A stretch of 64,000 nucleotides of DNA from Hydrogenophaga palleronii_A (GCF_031457455.1 NZ_JAVDWU010000005.1:310001-374000), one strand, 5' to 3'. Counted from the first letter of the stretch, positions 44,763 to 53,568 are shown. Notes: a model not told the origin generated them from the sequence alone. Numbers and translations: made by a program.

Positions 44763-45890
44763 TCATTTCAAGAGTTTTCCGTTACCGCCGATCACCGTCA
44801 CTTCAACGTAGCGCGAACCAATGCGGTTGTCGGGTGCGTAGCGAACCACGGTGCCGCCCAGGTCAAAGTTGCCCATGGTCTCCAGTGCCTTGATCACCCC
44901 GGCCCGCGTGGGTTTGGGGCCGGAACGGCGGAGGCCTTCAACCAGCACCTTGGCGCCCAGGAACTGCTCGAAGCTGGTGTAGTTCACCAGTTCACTGGGC
45001 GCGTATTTCTTCAGCAGTTGCTGGTACTCACGCACCACGGGCATGGCCGGCATGAAGGGGTAGGGCACCACCTGGCTCACACCCAGGCCGTGCGCGTGTT
45101 TGAGCCCGGCGAGCTTGACGATCTCTGCCGGGTCGACCACAGAGATGTTGTAGAGCTGCGCGCCCCCGCCGGCTTCGCGGTAGCGCTGGATGAAGGCCGA
45201 GGTGGGCCGGTTCACCGAGATCATGATCACCGCCTGCGCGTCGGAGGCGCGGATGGTTTTCACGGCTTCGTCCACCTGGTCGGTGTTGCGCTCGTAGGGT
45301 GCGGCGGCAGACAGCGTCAACCCGCGTTTGGCCAGTGCGCGCTCCACGCCCTGCAGGCCGGCCTTACCGAAGCCGTCGTCCTGGTACATCACGGCCACGC
45401 GCTTCATGCCCAGTGTGGTGACCTGCTGCACCATGTGTTCGGTCTCGTCGCCGTAGCCGGCACGCACGTGAAAGATCCAGGGGTTGAACGGTGTGCGCAG
45501 GGGTTCGCTACCGGTGTAGGGCGCCACCAGCGCGGCGCCGCCCTGGGTCAGAACGCCGTCGGTGAGCAGCTTGCCCACATTGGCCGTGCCGGCGAACCCG
45601 AACAGGGCCACCACGGCCGGGTTGGCCAGCGCTTCCTTGGTGAGGCGCACGGTCTCATCGACCTTGTAGCCGTCGTCGGCCACCTCCAGCCGGATCTGCT
45701 GGCCATTGACGCCACCCGTGGCGTTGATGTGGTCAAAGTAGATCTGCCCACCCACCACCATCTGTTTGCCGGTGCTGGCCAGCACGCCGGTCAGGGGCGC
45801 GATCTGGCTGATGACGATGTCGTTGGCCGAGGTCATGCCGTGCAGGCAGAGAAGGGTCAGCGTGCAGAGGGATTGTTTGAAGGTGTTCAT
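44763..45890 (-). CDS. branched-chain amino acid-type ABC transporter substrate-binding protein
   Basis: A 375-aa periplasmic binding protein (Peripla_BP_6/LivK-like). The signal peptide ends near TSAND (about 22). IVISQIAPLTGVLASTGKQMVVGGQIYFDHINATGGVNGQQI and VALFGFAGTANVGKLL are typical, as is VAVMYQDDGFGKAGLQGVERAL at the hinge. No permease or ATPase gene lies beside it, so it may serve a transporter elsewhere or act in sensing. Ligand unknown (amino acid or aromatic acid). A MITE lies 25 bp upstream of its start codon. Confidence 0.9.
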   Translation of the reverse strand: MNTFKQSLCTLTLLCLHGMTSANDIVISQIAPLTGVLASTGKQMVVGGQIYFDHINATGGVNGQQIRLEVADDGYKVDETVRLTKEALANPAVVALFGFAGTANVGKLLTDGVLTQGGAALVAPYTGSEPLRTPFNPWIFHVRAGYGDETEHMVQQVTTLGMKRVAVMYQDDGFGKAGLQGVERALAKRGLTLSAAAPYERNTDQVDEAVKTIRASDAQAVIMISVNRPTSAFIQRYREAGGGAQLYNISVVDPAEIVKLAGLKHAHGLGVSQVVPYPFMPAMPVVREYQQLLKKYAPSELVNYTSFEQFLGAKVLVEGLRRSGPKPTRAGVIKALETMGNFDLGGTVVRYAPDNRIGSRYVEVTVIGGNGKLLK

Positions 45891-45914
45891 GCGGATCTCC
45901 GTTGTTTTGGGAAG

Positions 45915-46186
45915 CTAGGGCCTGTTCACACCATTTTTCCAAGATGCGTTGCGGATCAAAAAGGCCATGCGCAAGGCGCGAAACGCCGCCGGGGTCGCCC
46001 CCCGGCAAGGCTTCGCAACACGGCGCATGGCCTTTTTGGCCGCAACCCGAAGGGAATGGGTTGAAAACAGCGCCACTCGTTGTTGCACTCCTAGGCCAGA
46101 CATCCAGTCTGGCCGTAGTCGCGCGCCTAGATTGGCGCTGTTTTCAATCCATTCGCACTTGGAAAAATGGTGTGAACAGGCCCTAG
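45915..46186. mobile_element. non-autonomous MITE-like element, 272 bp with 29-bp perfect inverted ends
   Basis: The left end 45915-45943 and right end 46158-46186 are perfect inverted complements that begin CTAGGGCCTGTTCACACC. The outer CTAG is palindromic and fits the YTAR target duplication of IS5-group transposons. Inside are three further inverted pairs: AAAAAGGCCATGCGC (45958) with 46023-46037, a 21-bp pair at 46055-46075 and 46133-46153 with one mismatch, and GGCCAGAC-N5-GTCTGGCC at 46094-46114. No transposase is encoded. It lies in the 5' flank of the binding-protein gene. Confidence 0.85.
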
Positions 46187-46692
46187 TAGGAGGCGCAATG
46201 GTGGGGTGGGCCGGCTGGCGAAGCAGCCGGGCAATCCATGAGGTATTTCTACGCTACAGGCCGGCAAGGGCGGCCCTTTGAGAGGGCTGGCCACGGACGA
46301 CATGAACCCTTTGCATGCCGCACGGCATGCGATGGAGACACCGCTGAAGCCCGTCCAAAGGCTGTGCGTTGACGCCTCTTTTTGCTGACGGCACCGTCGG
46401 TTCTGTTCCTGAATTTGCAGCACGTTCGCCAGTGGCATGGCGGCTTCTGGCTGACGGAATCAACCACTGGGAAATCCGGTGGAGTCTTGTTCAAGGCGAC
46501 TGGAGCGCTGCGCGCCGCCGATCAGAAGGGCCGTGCACTTCGACGTTCTGGCCTGCATGAACCCCATCACCTGCAGGCAAGGTGGCTGCCCGGTTGAAGA
46601 TTCAGTGAGGGTCTGTTCTGGTGTCTTTCGTGACGTATCACACGGGGAGGTGTCAGCCTTTCGACAGCTTTCGGCACCGCCCGGCACGCCCC
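46187..46692. other. gene-free stretch beside the MITE
   Basis: 506 bp with no coding region I would support and no copy of the 3'-end repeat. It contains GCATGCCGCACGGCATGC (about 46313-46330), a short palindrome. The part next to 46690 follows the stop of the leftward acyl-CoA ligase. It could be decayed mobile DNA. Confidence 0.4.
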
Positions 46693-48243
46693 TCAGGCTG
46701 CTGGCAGCGTCGGTGCGTCGCGCAGTCTCTCGCGCAGCGCGGTCTTGAGCACCTTGCCGTAGTTGTTCTTGGGCAGTTCGCTCACCAGCTCGTAGCGCTT
46801 GGGCCGCTTGAACCGGGCCATCCGGGCCAGGCAGTGCTGGTCCAGTGCGTCGACCGTGACGCTTGCGCCAGGCTGCAGCACCACGAAGGCCACCACCGAT
46901 TCACCCCATTCCGGATCGGGCGTGCCCACCACCGCCACTTCGTTGACGCCGGGCAGGGTCAACAGCACCTCTTCCACTTCGCGCGGGTAGATGTTGGAGC
47001 CGCCGCTGATGATCAGGTCCTTGCTGCGGTCCTTCAATGTCAGGAAGCCGTCGGCGTCCAGGCAGCCCGTGTCGCCGGTGAACAGCCAGCCGTCGCGCAC
47101 CGCAGCGGCCGTGGCCGATGGGTTGTTCCAGTAGCCGGCCATCACGCTGTCGCCTTTGACCAGCACCTCGCCCACTTCGCCGGTGGGCAGCGGCTGGCCC
47201 TCAGCGTCGGCCACGCGCAGCTGCACCGGTGTTTGTGCCACGCCCACCGACGCGATGCGCTCCAGCCAGCGCGGATGGGTGGTGTCGCTCAGCTGCGCGC
47301 GCGACAGGGCGGTCGCCACCATGGGGGTTTCACCCTGTCCGTAGATCTGCACGAAGCGCGGCCCCATCACCTGCAGGGCGCGCCGGATGTCGGCCGCGTA
47401 CATGGGCGCGCCGCCGTACACGATGGTCTTGAAGGCCTGCGCGGAACGTGATGTGTCGATGCCGTGGTGTTCGGCATGGTCCACCAGGCGTTTGACGATG
47501 GTGGGTGCGGCGAAGGTTGACAGCGGACCGACCTGCCACCCCAGCTCAAACAGCTCGACCGGCTCCACACCCCCGGAGGCGGGGATCACATGCCGGGCGC
47601 CGGCCATCACATGGGGTATGGCGTACAGGCCGGCCCCATGCGACATGGGCGCGGCGTAGACGATGGCGTCAACGGCGGCCACCGGGTCCACGTCGATGAA
47701 ATAGGTCAGGCCCATGGTCATGAGGTTGCGGTGCGTGAGCATCACGCCCTTGGGGCGGCCGGTGGTCCCGCTGGTGTAGAAGAGCCAAGCCAGGTCATTC
47801 GGATCGCGCTCCACCACTGGCACGGCCAGGGCATCGCTCACCGGCGCCAGCAGCTCGTCGCAGGCGTCCGATTCCACGTCGATCTGGCGTTCCAGACCGG
47901 CCAGCGGCGCGACCGCGACGTCGTGCGTCACAAAGGCCCAGCGGGCTTGCGCGTCGGCCGCAATCCACTCGACTTCGCGCGGATGCAGCTTGGCGTTGAC
48001 CGGTACCACCACCAGCCCGGCCCACCAGGCCGCCCAAAGAATCTCCAGGTAGCGTGGCTGGTTGCGCATGAAGATCAGCACGCGGTCGCCCGGCACCAGC
48101 CCGGCGGCCTGCATGCGCTGCGCCAGGCCGGCGCTGCGAGCGGTCCACTGCCCGTAGCTGACCCAGTGCTCGGTGCCGTACAGGATGGCGGGTCGTTCGG
48201 GGTGGAGGGTGGCGTGTCTCAGCAGCAGGTGGACCAGGCTCAT
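46693..48243 (-). CDS. AMP-dependent acyl-CoA synthetase (class I adenylate-forming enzyme)
   Basis: A 516-aa ANL enzyme: FYTSGTTGRPKGVMLTH phosphate loop (about 165-181), YGQGETPMV adenylate motif, FTGDTGCLDADGFLTLKDRSKDLI hinge, and the C-terminal LPKNNYGKVLKTALRE with catalytic Lys. Makes acyl-CoA from a carboxylic acid, ATP and CoA. It is distinct from the ligase at 2498-4210 and not a recent duplicate. The long 3' region and MITE separate it from the binding-protein gene, so it may be a single-gene transcript. Confidence 0.9.
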   Translation of the reverse strand: MSLVHLLLRHATLHPERPAILYGTEHWVSYGQWTARSAGLAQRMQAAGLVPGDRVLIFMRNQPRYLEILWAAWWAGLVVVPVNAKLHPREVEWIAADAQARWAFVTHDVAVAPLAGLERQIDVESDACDELLAPVSDALAVPVVERDPNDLAWLFYTSGTTGRPKGVMLTHRNLMTMGLTYFIDVDPVAAVDAIVYAAPMSHGAGLYAIPHVMAGARHVIPASGGVEPVELFELGWQVGPLSTFAAPTIVKRLVDHAEHHGIDTSRSAQAFKTIVYGGAPMYAADIRRALQVMGPRFVQIYGQGETPMVATALSRAQLSDTTHPRWLERIASVGVAQTPVQLRVADAEGQPLPTGEVGEVLVKGDSVMAGYWNNPSATAAAVRDGWLFTGDTGCLDADGFLTLKDRSKDLIISGGSNIYPREVEEVLLTLPGVNEVAVVGTPDPEWGESVVAFVVLQPGASVTVDALDQHCLARMARFKRPKRYELVSELPKNNYGKVLKTALRERLRDAPTLPAA

Positions 48244-48452
48244 GACGGGAGTGACGCTTTCTTGGAATGGAATGGGAAGCGCAGGCAGGCCCGCCTCGTC
48301 GTTTGGCGAGGAAGACTTTCGCAGCCGAAAGATAGTGGGTGCATTGCCCTTTGCCTATACGGTAGAAGTACCCATGGGAATACCCTTGAGGCGCCAATGC
48401 CCGCGCGGCAGGGGCGATTACAGTGGCAGCTTCTTCTGATGGGGAGTGCCCG

Positions 48453-48905
48453 GTGGTTCTGAACAAATCTGGATGGGTGATGCGTGGGCTGATGGCCTGG
48501 GTCATGGGCACGGCCTTGCTGCTGGGTGCCTGCAGCAAGTCCGATCCGCAGGCCCGGCTGGAAGCCACCGTGCGCCAGCTTCAGGCAAGCATTGAGGCCA
48601 AGGACGCAGGGGCTGTGATGGACCTGGTGGACACGCGGTTTCGCATGCAGGGCGATCTGGACGCCGAGCTGGCGCGCAAGACGATGATGGCCATCTTCTA
48701 CCGCTACGCCAACATCAAGGTGTTTGCCGTGGGCCACCAGACCCGCATCGACCCGGCATCGAAGCTGACGGGCTACACCGACGCACAGGTGCTGGTGACC
48801 GGTGCCCAGGGCCTGATCCCCGAACGCGCTTCGCCCTACACCGTGCGCATGGAATGGCGGCTGGTGGACGACGATTGGAAGCTCTACGACCTGAAGTGGG
48901 AATGA
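48453..48905 (+). CDS. small lipoprotein, NTF2/SnoaL-like, 150 aa
   Basis: A signal peptide with lipobox LGAC (Cys near 27) precedes a domain of about 120 residues: ARLEATVRQLQASIEAKDAGAVMDLVDTRFRMQGDLD and YTVRMEWRLVDDDWKLYDLKWE, an NTF2-like cone fold ending in the usual W-x-L-x2-L-x-W motif. GTG 48453 has GGGAG 8 bp upstream; ATG 48480 is an alternative. Nine bp before the TauE gene, so probably co-transcribed. Confidence 0.8.
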   Translation: MVLNKSGWVMRGLMAWVMGTALLLGACSKSDPQARLEATVRQLQASIEAKDAGAVMDLVDTRFRMQGDLDAELARKTMMAIFYRYANIKVFAVGHQTRIDPASKLTGYTDAQVLVTGAQGLIPERASPYTVRMEWRLVDDDWKLYDLKWE

Positions 48906-48914
48906 GTGGTTGAG

Positions 48915-49493
48915 ATGACACCTGAACTCTGGTTGATCGTGGTCGGCGCGGTCGTGGCCGGTTTCGTGCAGGGCCTCTCGGGTTTTGCCTTCAGCATGGT
49001 GGCCATGTCGTTCTGGGTCTGGGGCATTGAGCCGCGCGTGGCTGCGGTGTTGGCGGTGTTCGGTTCGCTCACGGGGCAACTGGTGGCCGTATTCACTACC
49101 CGGCGGGGCTTTCGCTGGCCGGCGCTGTGGCCCTTTCTGGCCGGTGGAGCGGTGGGCGTTCCCGTTGGCGTCGCGGTGCTGCCGCACCTCAATGCCGATC
49201 TCTTCAAGCTGACACTGGGTTGCGTGCTGGTGGTTTGGTGCCCGGCCATGCTGGTGTCGTCGCGTTTGCCCCGGGTGACGCGCGGAGGGCGTCTGGCCGA
49301 TGGCGTGGCCGGCGGGGCAGGGGGCTTCATGGGCGGCATCGGGGGCTTCACCGGCGTGGTGCCCACGCTGTGGTGCACGCTGCGCGGCATGGAGAAGGAT
49401 GCGCATCGCGCCATCGTGCAGAACTTCAACCTCGCGGCCCTGTCGTTCACCATGCTGGTGGCGGCGGTGCCGCAATTGCTGGCTAGGTTGTGA
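48915..49493 (+). CDS. TauE/SafE-family sulfite exporter-like permease, apparently C-terminally truncated
   Basis: A 192-aa inner-membrane protein starting with VVGAVVAGFVQGLSGFAFSM (TauE/SafE signature, GFVQGLSGFAF) and GGIGGFTGVVPTLWCTLRGM in the second repeat. The family normally has about 250 residues and eight helices; here the frame ends after LVAAVPQLLARL, in what should be helix 6 or 7. The following 300 bp show no remaining coding sequence, so the end seems lost, not frameshifted. ATG 48915 chosen; a GTG 9 bp upstream is possible. Confidence 0.75.
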   Translation: MTPELWLIVVGAVVAGFVQGLSGFAFSMVAMSFWVWGIEPRVAAVLAVFGSLTGQLVAVFTTRRGFRWPALWPFLAGGAVGVPVGVAVLPHLNADLFKLTLGCVLVVWCPAMLVSSRLPRVTRGGRLADGVAGGAGGFMGGIGGFTGVVPTLWCTLRGMEKDAHRAIVQNFNLAALSFTMLVAAVPQLLARL

Positions 49494-49797
49494 TTCGCCA
49501 GGTTCCAACACGGACTGGTGGACTGATACGCGTGTGCTTGTAGCGCCCTCGTCATCTCACCCTCTTGGGTTCGTATTTGATTGGGCGTGAAAGCGCTACG
49601 ACCAGAAGGGGGAGTGAAGGCTGCGCAGGCTCCTGGAGCGCTCGATTGCGGGTTGATCATGAACGGCGCGGTGGTGGCTGCGGTGCGCACCTTGCCCCAG
49701 GCGCGAATGCCATCGTCGTTGCCATGGCATGGCGGTGTCACGCGGTTGCCACATTCGTTCTCTAGCATCGCCGCCTTTGTAACCAAGAGGGCAGTTC
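49494..49797. other. intergenic region upstream of the desaturase gene
   Basis: 304 bp without a supported gene. A short open frame (49660-49800) reading into the desaturase start has no initiation signal. Contains GTAGCGC/GCGCTAC inverted segments about 60 bp apart (about 49541-49606) and, near the 3' end, the Pho-box-like repeat listed separately. Confidence 0.45.
49735..49768 (+). promoter_or_regulatory. possible Pho box plus -10 element
   Basis: GTGTCAC-GCGG-TTGCCAC (49735-49752): two 7-bp direct repeats at 11-bp period, matching 6 and 5 of 7 positions of the PhoB half-site CTGTCAY. TAGCAT follows after 10 bp (49763), the spacing seen in PhoB-activated promoters that lack a -35 box. The desaturase ATG is at 49798. 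Confidence 0.45.
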
Positions 49798-50772
49798 ATG
49801 AGCGATGTACGTCCCACGTGTTGGGAACGACGCCCACAGGGCATTCAACTTGACCGAGAGGTGCTCGCACGGCTTGTGCGGCCGGCGCCGCTGCGCTTGT
49901 TGTTGCAGACGCTGCTGGAGTGGTTGTGCATCTTCGCGCTGGCTGGCGTGGCCATGGAGATCGCCAGTGTTCCCGTCAGCGTGGCCTGCATGCTGCTTAT
50001 CGCGACGCGGCAGCATGCCCTGCTCACGCTGATGCACGACTTTTCGCATCATCAGTTCAGCCGCCAACGACGCGCGCTCAACGATGTGCTGGGCGATGTG
50101 CTCACGGCGCTGCCTTTTTTCATCACGGTGCATGGTTTTCGCCGAAACCACTTTCAGCACCACGCCCATGTGGCCACGGACCTCGACCCCAACTGGGTGT
50201 CATCGCTGAAGAGAGCGCGCTACCAGTTCCCCATGTCGCGGACGCAGGTGTGGGTCGAGGTGCTGAAGCATTGCATCGGCTTCTATACCTTGGCGGAATT
50301 GAAGCGCTACACGGTCGACGCCGGCATGGCCGTTGAGTTGCCACGAGCCGTGCGCATCACGCGCGCCTTGTTCTGGATCGCAGTGGCCGGCCTGGCCACG
50401 TATTTCGATCTTTGGGTGGCGATGTTGCTCTACTGGTTGCTGCCGTTGGCGACCTTCCTGATGGCGATTCTGTACTTGCGTGACATTGGCGAACACTACG
50501 GTATGCCTGCGGCGGGCATCCTCGGGTCGCGCACCGTTCTGGCCGGATGGGTGGAGCGCCTTCTTATCGCGCAGAACGGTGTCAACTTTCATGCCGAGCA
50601 CCATCTTTTTCCTGCGGTTCCGTTCTTCCGTTTGAAGCGGCTGCACCGGCTCCTCCTGCCTCTCCAGGCCTACAGCGAGCATGCCGTGATCACGCGGGGC
50701 TACCTGTCGGGCCTGATCGATGAGGTCAGCGGGCCCAAGCCCCAAGCCACCGCTGTCACCCATGCTGTCTAG
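49798..50772 (+). CDS. membrane fatty acid desaturase
   Basis: A 324-aa di-iron integral membrane desaturase. The three His boxes are HDFSHHQ (about 80-86), HFQHH (about 119-123) and HAEHH (about 265-269), with four hydrophobic segments between them. It inserts a double bond or hydroxyl into an acyl chain. Its stop overlaps the GNAT gene by 11 bp, so the two are coupled. Pho-type control is possible (see upstream site). Close to the FA_desaturase family; the substrate position is unknown. Confidence 0.9.
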   Translation: MSDVRPTCWERRPQGIQLDREVLARLVRPAPLRLLLQTLLEWLCIFALAGVAMEIASVPVSVACMLLIATRQHALLTLMHDFSHHQFSRQRRALNDVLGDVLTALPFFITVHGFRRNHFQHHAHVATDLDPNWVSSLKRARYQFPMSRTQVWVEVLKHCIGFYTLAELKRYTVDAGMAVELPRAVRITRALFWIAVAGLATYFDLWVAMLLYWLLPLATFLMAILYLRDIGEHYGMPAAGILGSRTVLAGWVERLLIAQNGVNFHAEHHLFPAVPFFRLKRLHRLLLPLQAYSEHAVITRGYLSGLIDEVSGPKPQATAVTHAV

Positions 50773-51439
50773 CCGCTTCCTGACGGCGGACGACGTCCCT
50801 GCCTTGCTCGCTCTCGAACGAGCGAAGTGGGAGCCCGGTCAGGCAGCGAGTGCAGACATGCTCAAGCGCCGGATCGCCGCCCATCCTTCACTGAGCGTTG
50901 GCGCCTTCTGCGTCGATTCGGGCCGCGCGCTGGCGTCACTCTTTCTGCGCCCGGTCGCGCCTGCGATGTTCACCGCACCGGTGCAATGGCAGGATTGCGC
51001 CGCCGTGGACGTGGCCCCTGAGCAACCCACACGCTCGCTGTTCGGCGTGAGCCTGAGCAGCATCCAGCCCCAGGCGGTCGAAGCGATGTTCGCCTTCCTG
51101 TATCCGTACTTGCTCAAAGGTGGATGGCGGGACATCTATCTGGGATCACCCATCCCGGGTCTTCGCAAAGCCTTGGAAAAGAATGCTGGCATGCCCATTT
51201 GGTCGTATGTGCATGCCAGACGCAGGCGGCGCAGCGGCGAGCCGACCGACCCGCAGCTTGCTTATTACCACCGCAAGGGATTCCGCCAGATTGTCTCCAT
51301 ACAGAGGGATTATTTTCCCCACGTGCCGTCACTCAACTACGGCGTCATCCTGCGCGGCCAGATTCCGCTGGCGCGCTTCGGGGCTCTCTGGCGCGCCACC
51401 CCGCTGCCGCTGTTGAAGAGCGTGTCGCAGCTCCTGTGA
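50762..51439 (+). CDS. GNAT-like acyltransferase coupled to desaturase
   Basis: A 225-aa protein: MLSSRFLTADDVPALLALERAKWEPGQ at the N-terminus is the start of a GNAT fold. The protein continues with a central strand region and a long C-terminal part (YYHRKGFRQIVSIQRDYFPH) typical of GNAT strand 5-6. The classical R-x2-G-x-G/A loop is not clear, so acyl-donor binding may be altered. It overlaps the desaturase. Acyl-ACP-using GNATs exist in lipid synthesis; a lipid-modifying role is inferred only. It faces fliR. Confidence 0.65.
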   Translation: MLSSRFLTADDVPALLALERAKWEPGQAASADMLKRRIAAHPSLSVGAFCVDSGRALASLFLRPVAPAMFTAPVQWQDCAAVDVAPEQPTRSLFGVSLSSIQPQAVEAMFAFLYPYLLKGGWRDIYLGSPIPGLRKALEKNAGMPIWSYVHARRRRRSGEPTDPQLAYYHRKGFRQIVSIQRDYFPHVPSLNYGVILRGQIPLARFGALWRATPLPLLKSVSQLL

Positions 51440-51461
51440 GCCTGAAGGTGCGCAGCGCCGT

Positions 51462-52229
51462 TCACCCGCCCGTGAAGATGCTGGTGGCCAGGCGCATCAA
51501 TGCGATGACCGGCGTGTCCAGCATGGGCAGGGTAAAGGCAATGCCCAGCAGGCCGGCCGAGAGGGTGAGTGGAAAGCCGATAGCAAAGGCATTCATCTGG
51601 GGCGCGATGCGCGAGACGATACCCAGCACGATGTTGATGAACAGTAGCATGCCGATCATGGGCAGCGCGATCCACAGCCCATAGCGGAACATCACCGCGC
51701 CGAGTTCGTGCAGGCGCAGGCGGTTGATCGACTCGAACGCGTTGCCACCCACGGGGAAGGTCTCGAAACTGGCCACCACCACCTGTAGCAGCATGAGGTG
51801 CCCACCCAGCACCACGAACAGCAGCATGGTCATGTTGCCGAAGAAGCGGCCCACCGTGCTGGTCTGCGAGTTGGTCGTGGGGTCAAAGAAGCCCGCGAAG
51901 TTCAGGCCCATCTGCAGGCCGATCAACTCACCCGCCAGCTCCACAGAAGCAAACACGATGCGCACCGCCAGGCCTATGGCCACACCCAGCACCACCTGCT
52001 GCAACACCACCTGAAAAGCCATGGGATCGGTCAGCCCGATCAGCGGCTGCGGCGGCAAACCGGCCTGCGCACACACCGCCACAACGAACGCCAGCCCCAC
52101 CCGCGTGCGCACCGGCACCGAGCGGGAAGAAAAGATCGGCGCACTCGAAAACACCGCCAGGATGCGCAGAAACGGCCAGAACACCGGCATGACCCAGGCC
52201 ATGATGTCGGCTTCGGTGAAGGTGGGCAT
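51462..52229 (-). CDS. fliR: flagellar export apparatus protein FliR
   Basis: A 255-aa inner-membrane protein of the flagellar type III export gate, with about six hydrophobic helices, SSAPIFSSRSVPVRTRVGLAF, GLQMGLNFAGFFDP and GLLGIAFTLPML. It works with FliP and FliQ as the export pore. Last gene of the fli run here; its 3' end faces the rightward GNAT gene with 22 bp between. Separated from fliQ by a 3'-end repeat. Confidence 0.97.
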   Translation of the reverse strand: MPTFTEADIMAWVMPVFWPFLRILAVFSSAPIFSSRSVPVRTRVGLAFVVAVCAQAGLPPQPLIGLTDPMAFQVVLQQVVLGVAIGLAVRIVFASVELAGELIGLQMGLNFAGFFDPTTNSQTSTVGRFFGNMTMLLFVVLGGHLMLLQVVVASFETFPVGGNAFESINRLRLHELGAVMFRYGLWIALPMIGMLLFINIVLGIVSRIAPQMNAFAIGFPLTLSAGLLGIAFTLPMLDTPVIALMRLATSIFTGG

Positions 52230-52317
52230 GGTCTACGCCCCCAATACCCGTGCAGTCGAGACGCGCTGAATCGCGGCGAAGCTGAATGAACGGTCAAATC
52301 TGTCACCGAGGGGGAGC

Positions 52318-52433
52318 CAGGACCAGGGGCAACGAGGGTCCGGCTTTGCCGGCCCAAGCTGCGGTCCCCCCTCCAAGCGCCGCAGGCGCGCCAGAGAGGG
52401 GGGAAGCCGCGTCAGCGGCGCAGGGGGGGGGGG
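52318..52433 (-). repeat. dispersed 3'-end repeat, copy after fliQ
   Basis: GGGTCCGGC-TTT-GCCGGCCC hairpin; CCCCCC then AAGCGCCGCAGGCGCGCC and GAGAGGGGGG; tail CAGCGGCGCAGGGGGGGG against the fliQ stop. A long-loop variant like the copies after fliK and fliF. The outer stem is degraded. Confidence 0.8.
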
Positions 52434-52435
52434 CC

Positions 52436-52705
52436 TCATACAGCGAAATTGGGGATCGACAAGATGGTGTTGCGGATGAACTCCACCATCGTCGTCATCA
52501 TCCAGGGGCCGGCAATCGCGAAAACCGCAATGGCCGCGATCAGCTTGGGCACAAAAGACAGCGTGGCTTCGTGGATCTGCGTGATGGCCTGGAACAGACT
52601 CACCGTCAGACCCACACCCAGCACCGTGGCCAGCACGGGCGCGGCCACCATGAGCAGCAGGAAGAGGGCGTTCTGCCCCATCGTGAGGGCGGCTTGGGGA
52701 TCCAT
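52436..52705 (-). CDS. fliQ: flagellar export apparatus protein FliQ
   Basis: An 89-aa two-helix membrane protein (MDPQAALTMGQNALFLLLMVAAP, then QIHEATLSFVPKLIAA) that surrounds the FliP/FliR pore. The length and LFQAITQIHEATLSF motif are diagnostic. GGAG lies 6 bp before the ATG; 8-bp gap from fliP. Confidence 0.97.
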   Translation of the reverse strand: MDPQAALTMGQNALFLLLMVAAPVLATVLGVGLTVSLFQAITQIHEATLSFVPKLIAAIAVFAIAGPWMMTTMVEFIRNTILSIPNFAV

Positions 52706-52713
52706 GTTTTCTC

Positions 52714-53568
52714 CTACTGGGCGAATGATGCGGCCAAAGAGCCGATCAACAGATTCCAGCCGTCCGCAAGAACGAACAGCATCAGCTTGAACGGCAGCGC
52801 CACCAGCACCGGCGACAGCATCATCATGCCCAGCGACATCAACACGCTGGCTACCACCATGTCGATCACCAGGAAGGGAATGAAGATCATGAACCCGATC
52901 TGAAAGGCCGTCTTGAGTTCGCTGGTGACGAAAGCTGGCACCAGCACGCGAAAGGGTGCGGTCTCGGCGGTCACGTCGTTGGGCAGGCGGGCCAGGTTGG
53001 CAAAGAGTTCGAAGTCAGATTGCCGTGTCTGCTTGAGCATGAAGGCGCGCATGGGCGCCTGGCCGCGCTCGAGCGCCACTTCGAAGCTGATGGCGTTCTG
53101 CGAATAGGGAGCGTAGGCGTCCTGGTAGACCTTGTCGAGCGTGGGGCCCATCACGAAGAAGGTGAGGAACAGCGACAGACCCACCACCACCTGGTTGGGC
53201 GGCGCCGACTGGGTGCCCAGCGCCTGGCGCATCAGTGACAACACGATGACGATGCGGGTGAAGCCGGTCATGAGCAGCAGCATGGCCGGCAGGAACGACA
53301 GCGCGGTGAAGAACAGCAGCGTCTGGATCGGCACCGAGTACGAGTTGCCGTTCGGACCCTGGCCCACCATCAGGGGCAGAGAGGGACCAGTGGCACCGGG
53401 CGTTGCTGCGGCCTGGGCCCAGACGTCCGTGGCCAGCAGCAACACACTGGCGGCCAGCACCAGCCGGACGAAGCTGCCCGCGCCATGGGTGGTCAACAGG
53501 TGCCACAGGCGGTGTGCAAACCCGCCACGTTGAGGGGCGACGCGCGCGGTGCGGCGCGGGCGGGACAT
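52714..53568 (-). CDS. fliP: flagellar export apparatus protein FliP
   Basis: A 284-aa export-gate protein with a cleavable signal (about 20-42, VLLATDVWAQ end) and the FliP core: LSFLPAMLLLMTGFTRIVIVLSLMRQALGT, QSAPPNQVVVGLSLFLTFFVM and MIFIPFLVIDMVVASVLMSLGMMMLSP. ATG 53568 is chosen because GAGGA lies 7 bp upstream. The frame runs open to 53697, but that extension (about 43 residues) is partly a translated repeat element. It ends 8 bp before fliQ. Confidence 0.96.
   Translation of the reverse strand: MSRPRRTARVAPQRGGFAHRLWHLLTTHGAGSFVRLVLAASVLLLATDVWAQAAATPGATGPSLPLMVGQGPNGNSYSVPIQTLLFFTALSFLPAMLLLMTGFTRIVIVLSLMRQALGTQSAPPNQVVVGLSLFLTFFVMGPTLDKVYQDAYAPYSQNAISFEVALERGQAPMRAFMLKQTRQSDFELFANLARLPNDVTAETAPFRVLVPAFVTSELKTAFQIGFMIFIPFLVIDMVVASVLMSLGMMMLSPVLVALPFKLMLFVLADGWNLLIGSLAASFAQ

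Noticed and set aside
49660..49853. Short plus-strand frame with LIMNGAVVAAVRTLPQ-like translation before the desaturase
   Set aside because: No ribosome site, and it overlaps the desaturase start in another frame; the stretch is better read as promoter DNA with a Pho-type repeat.
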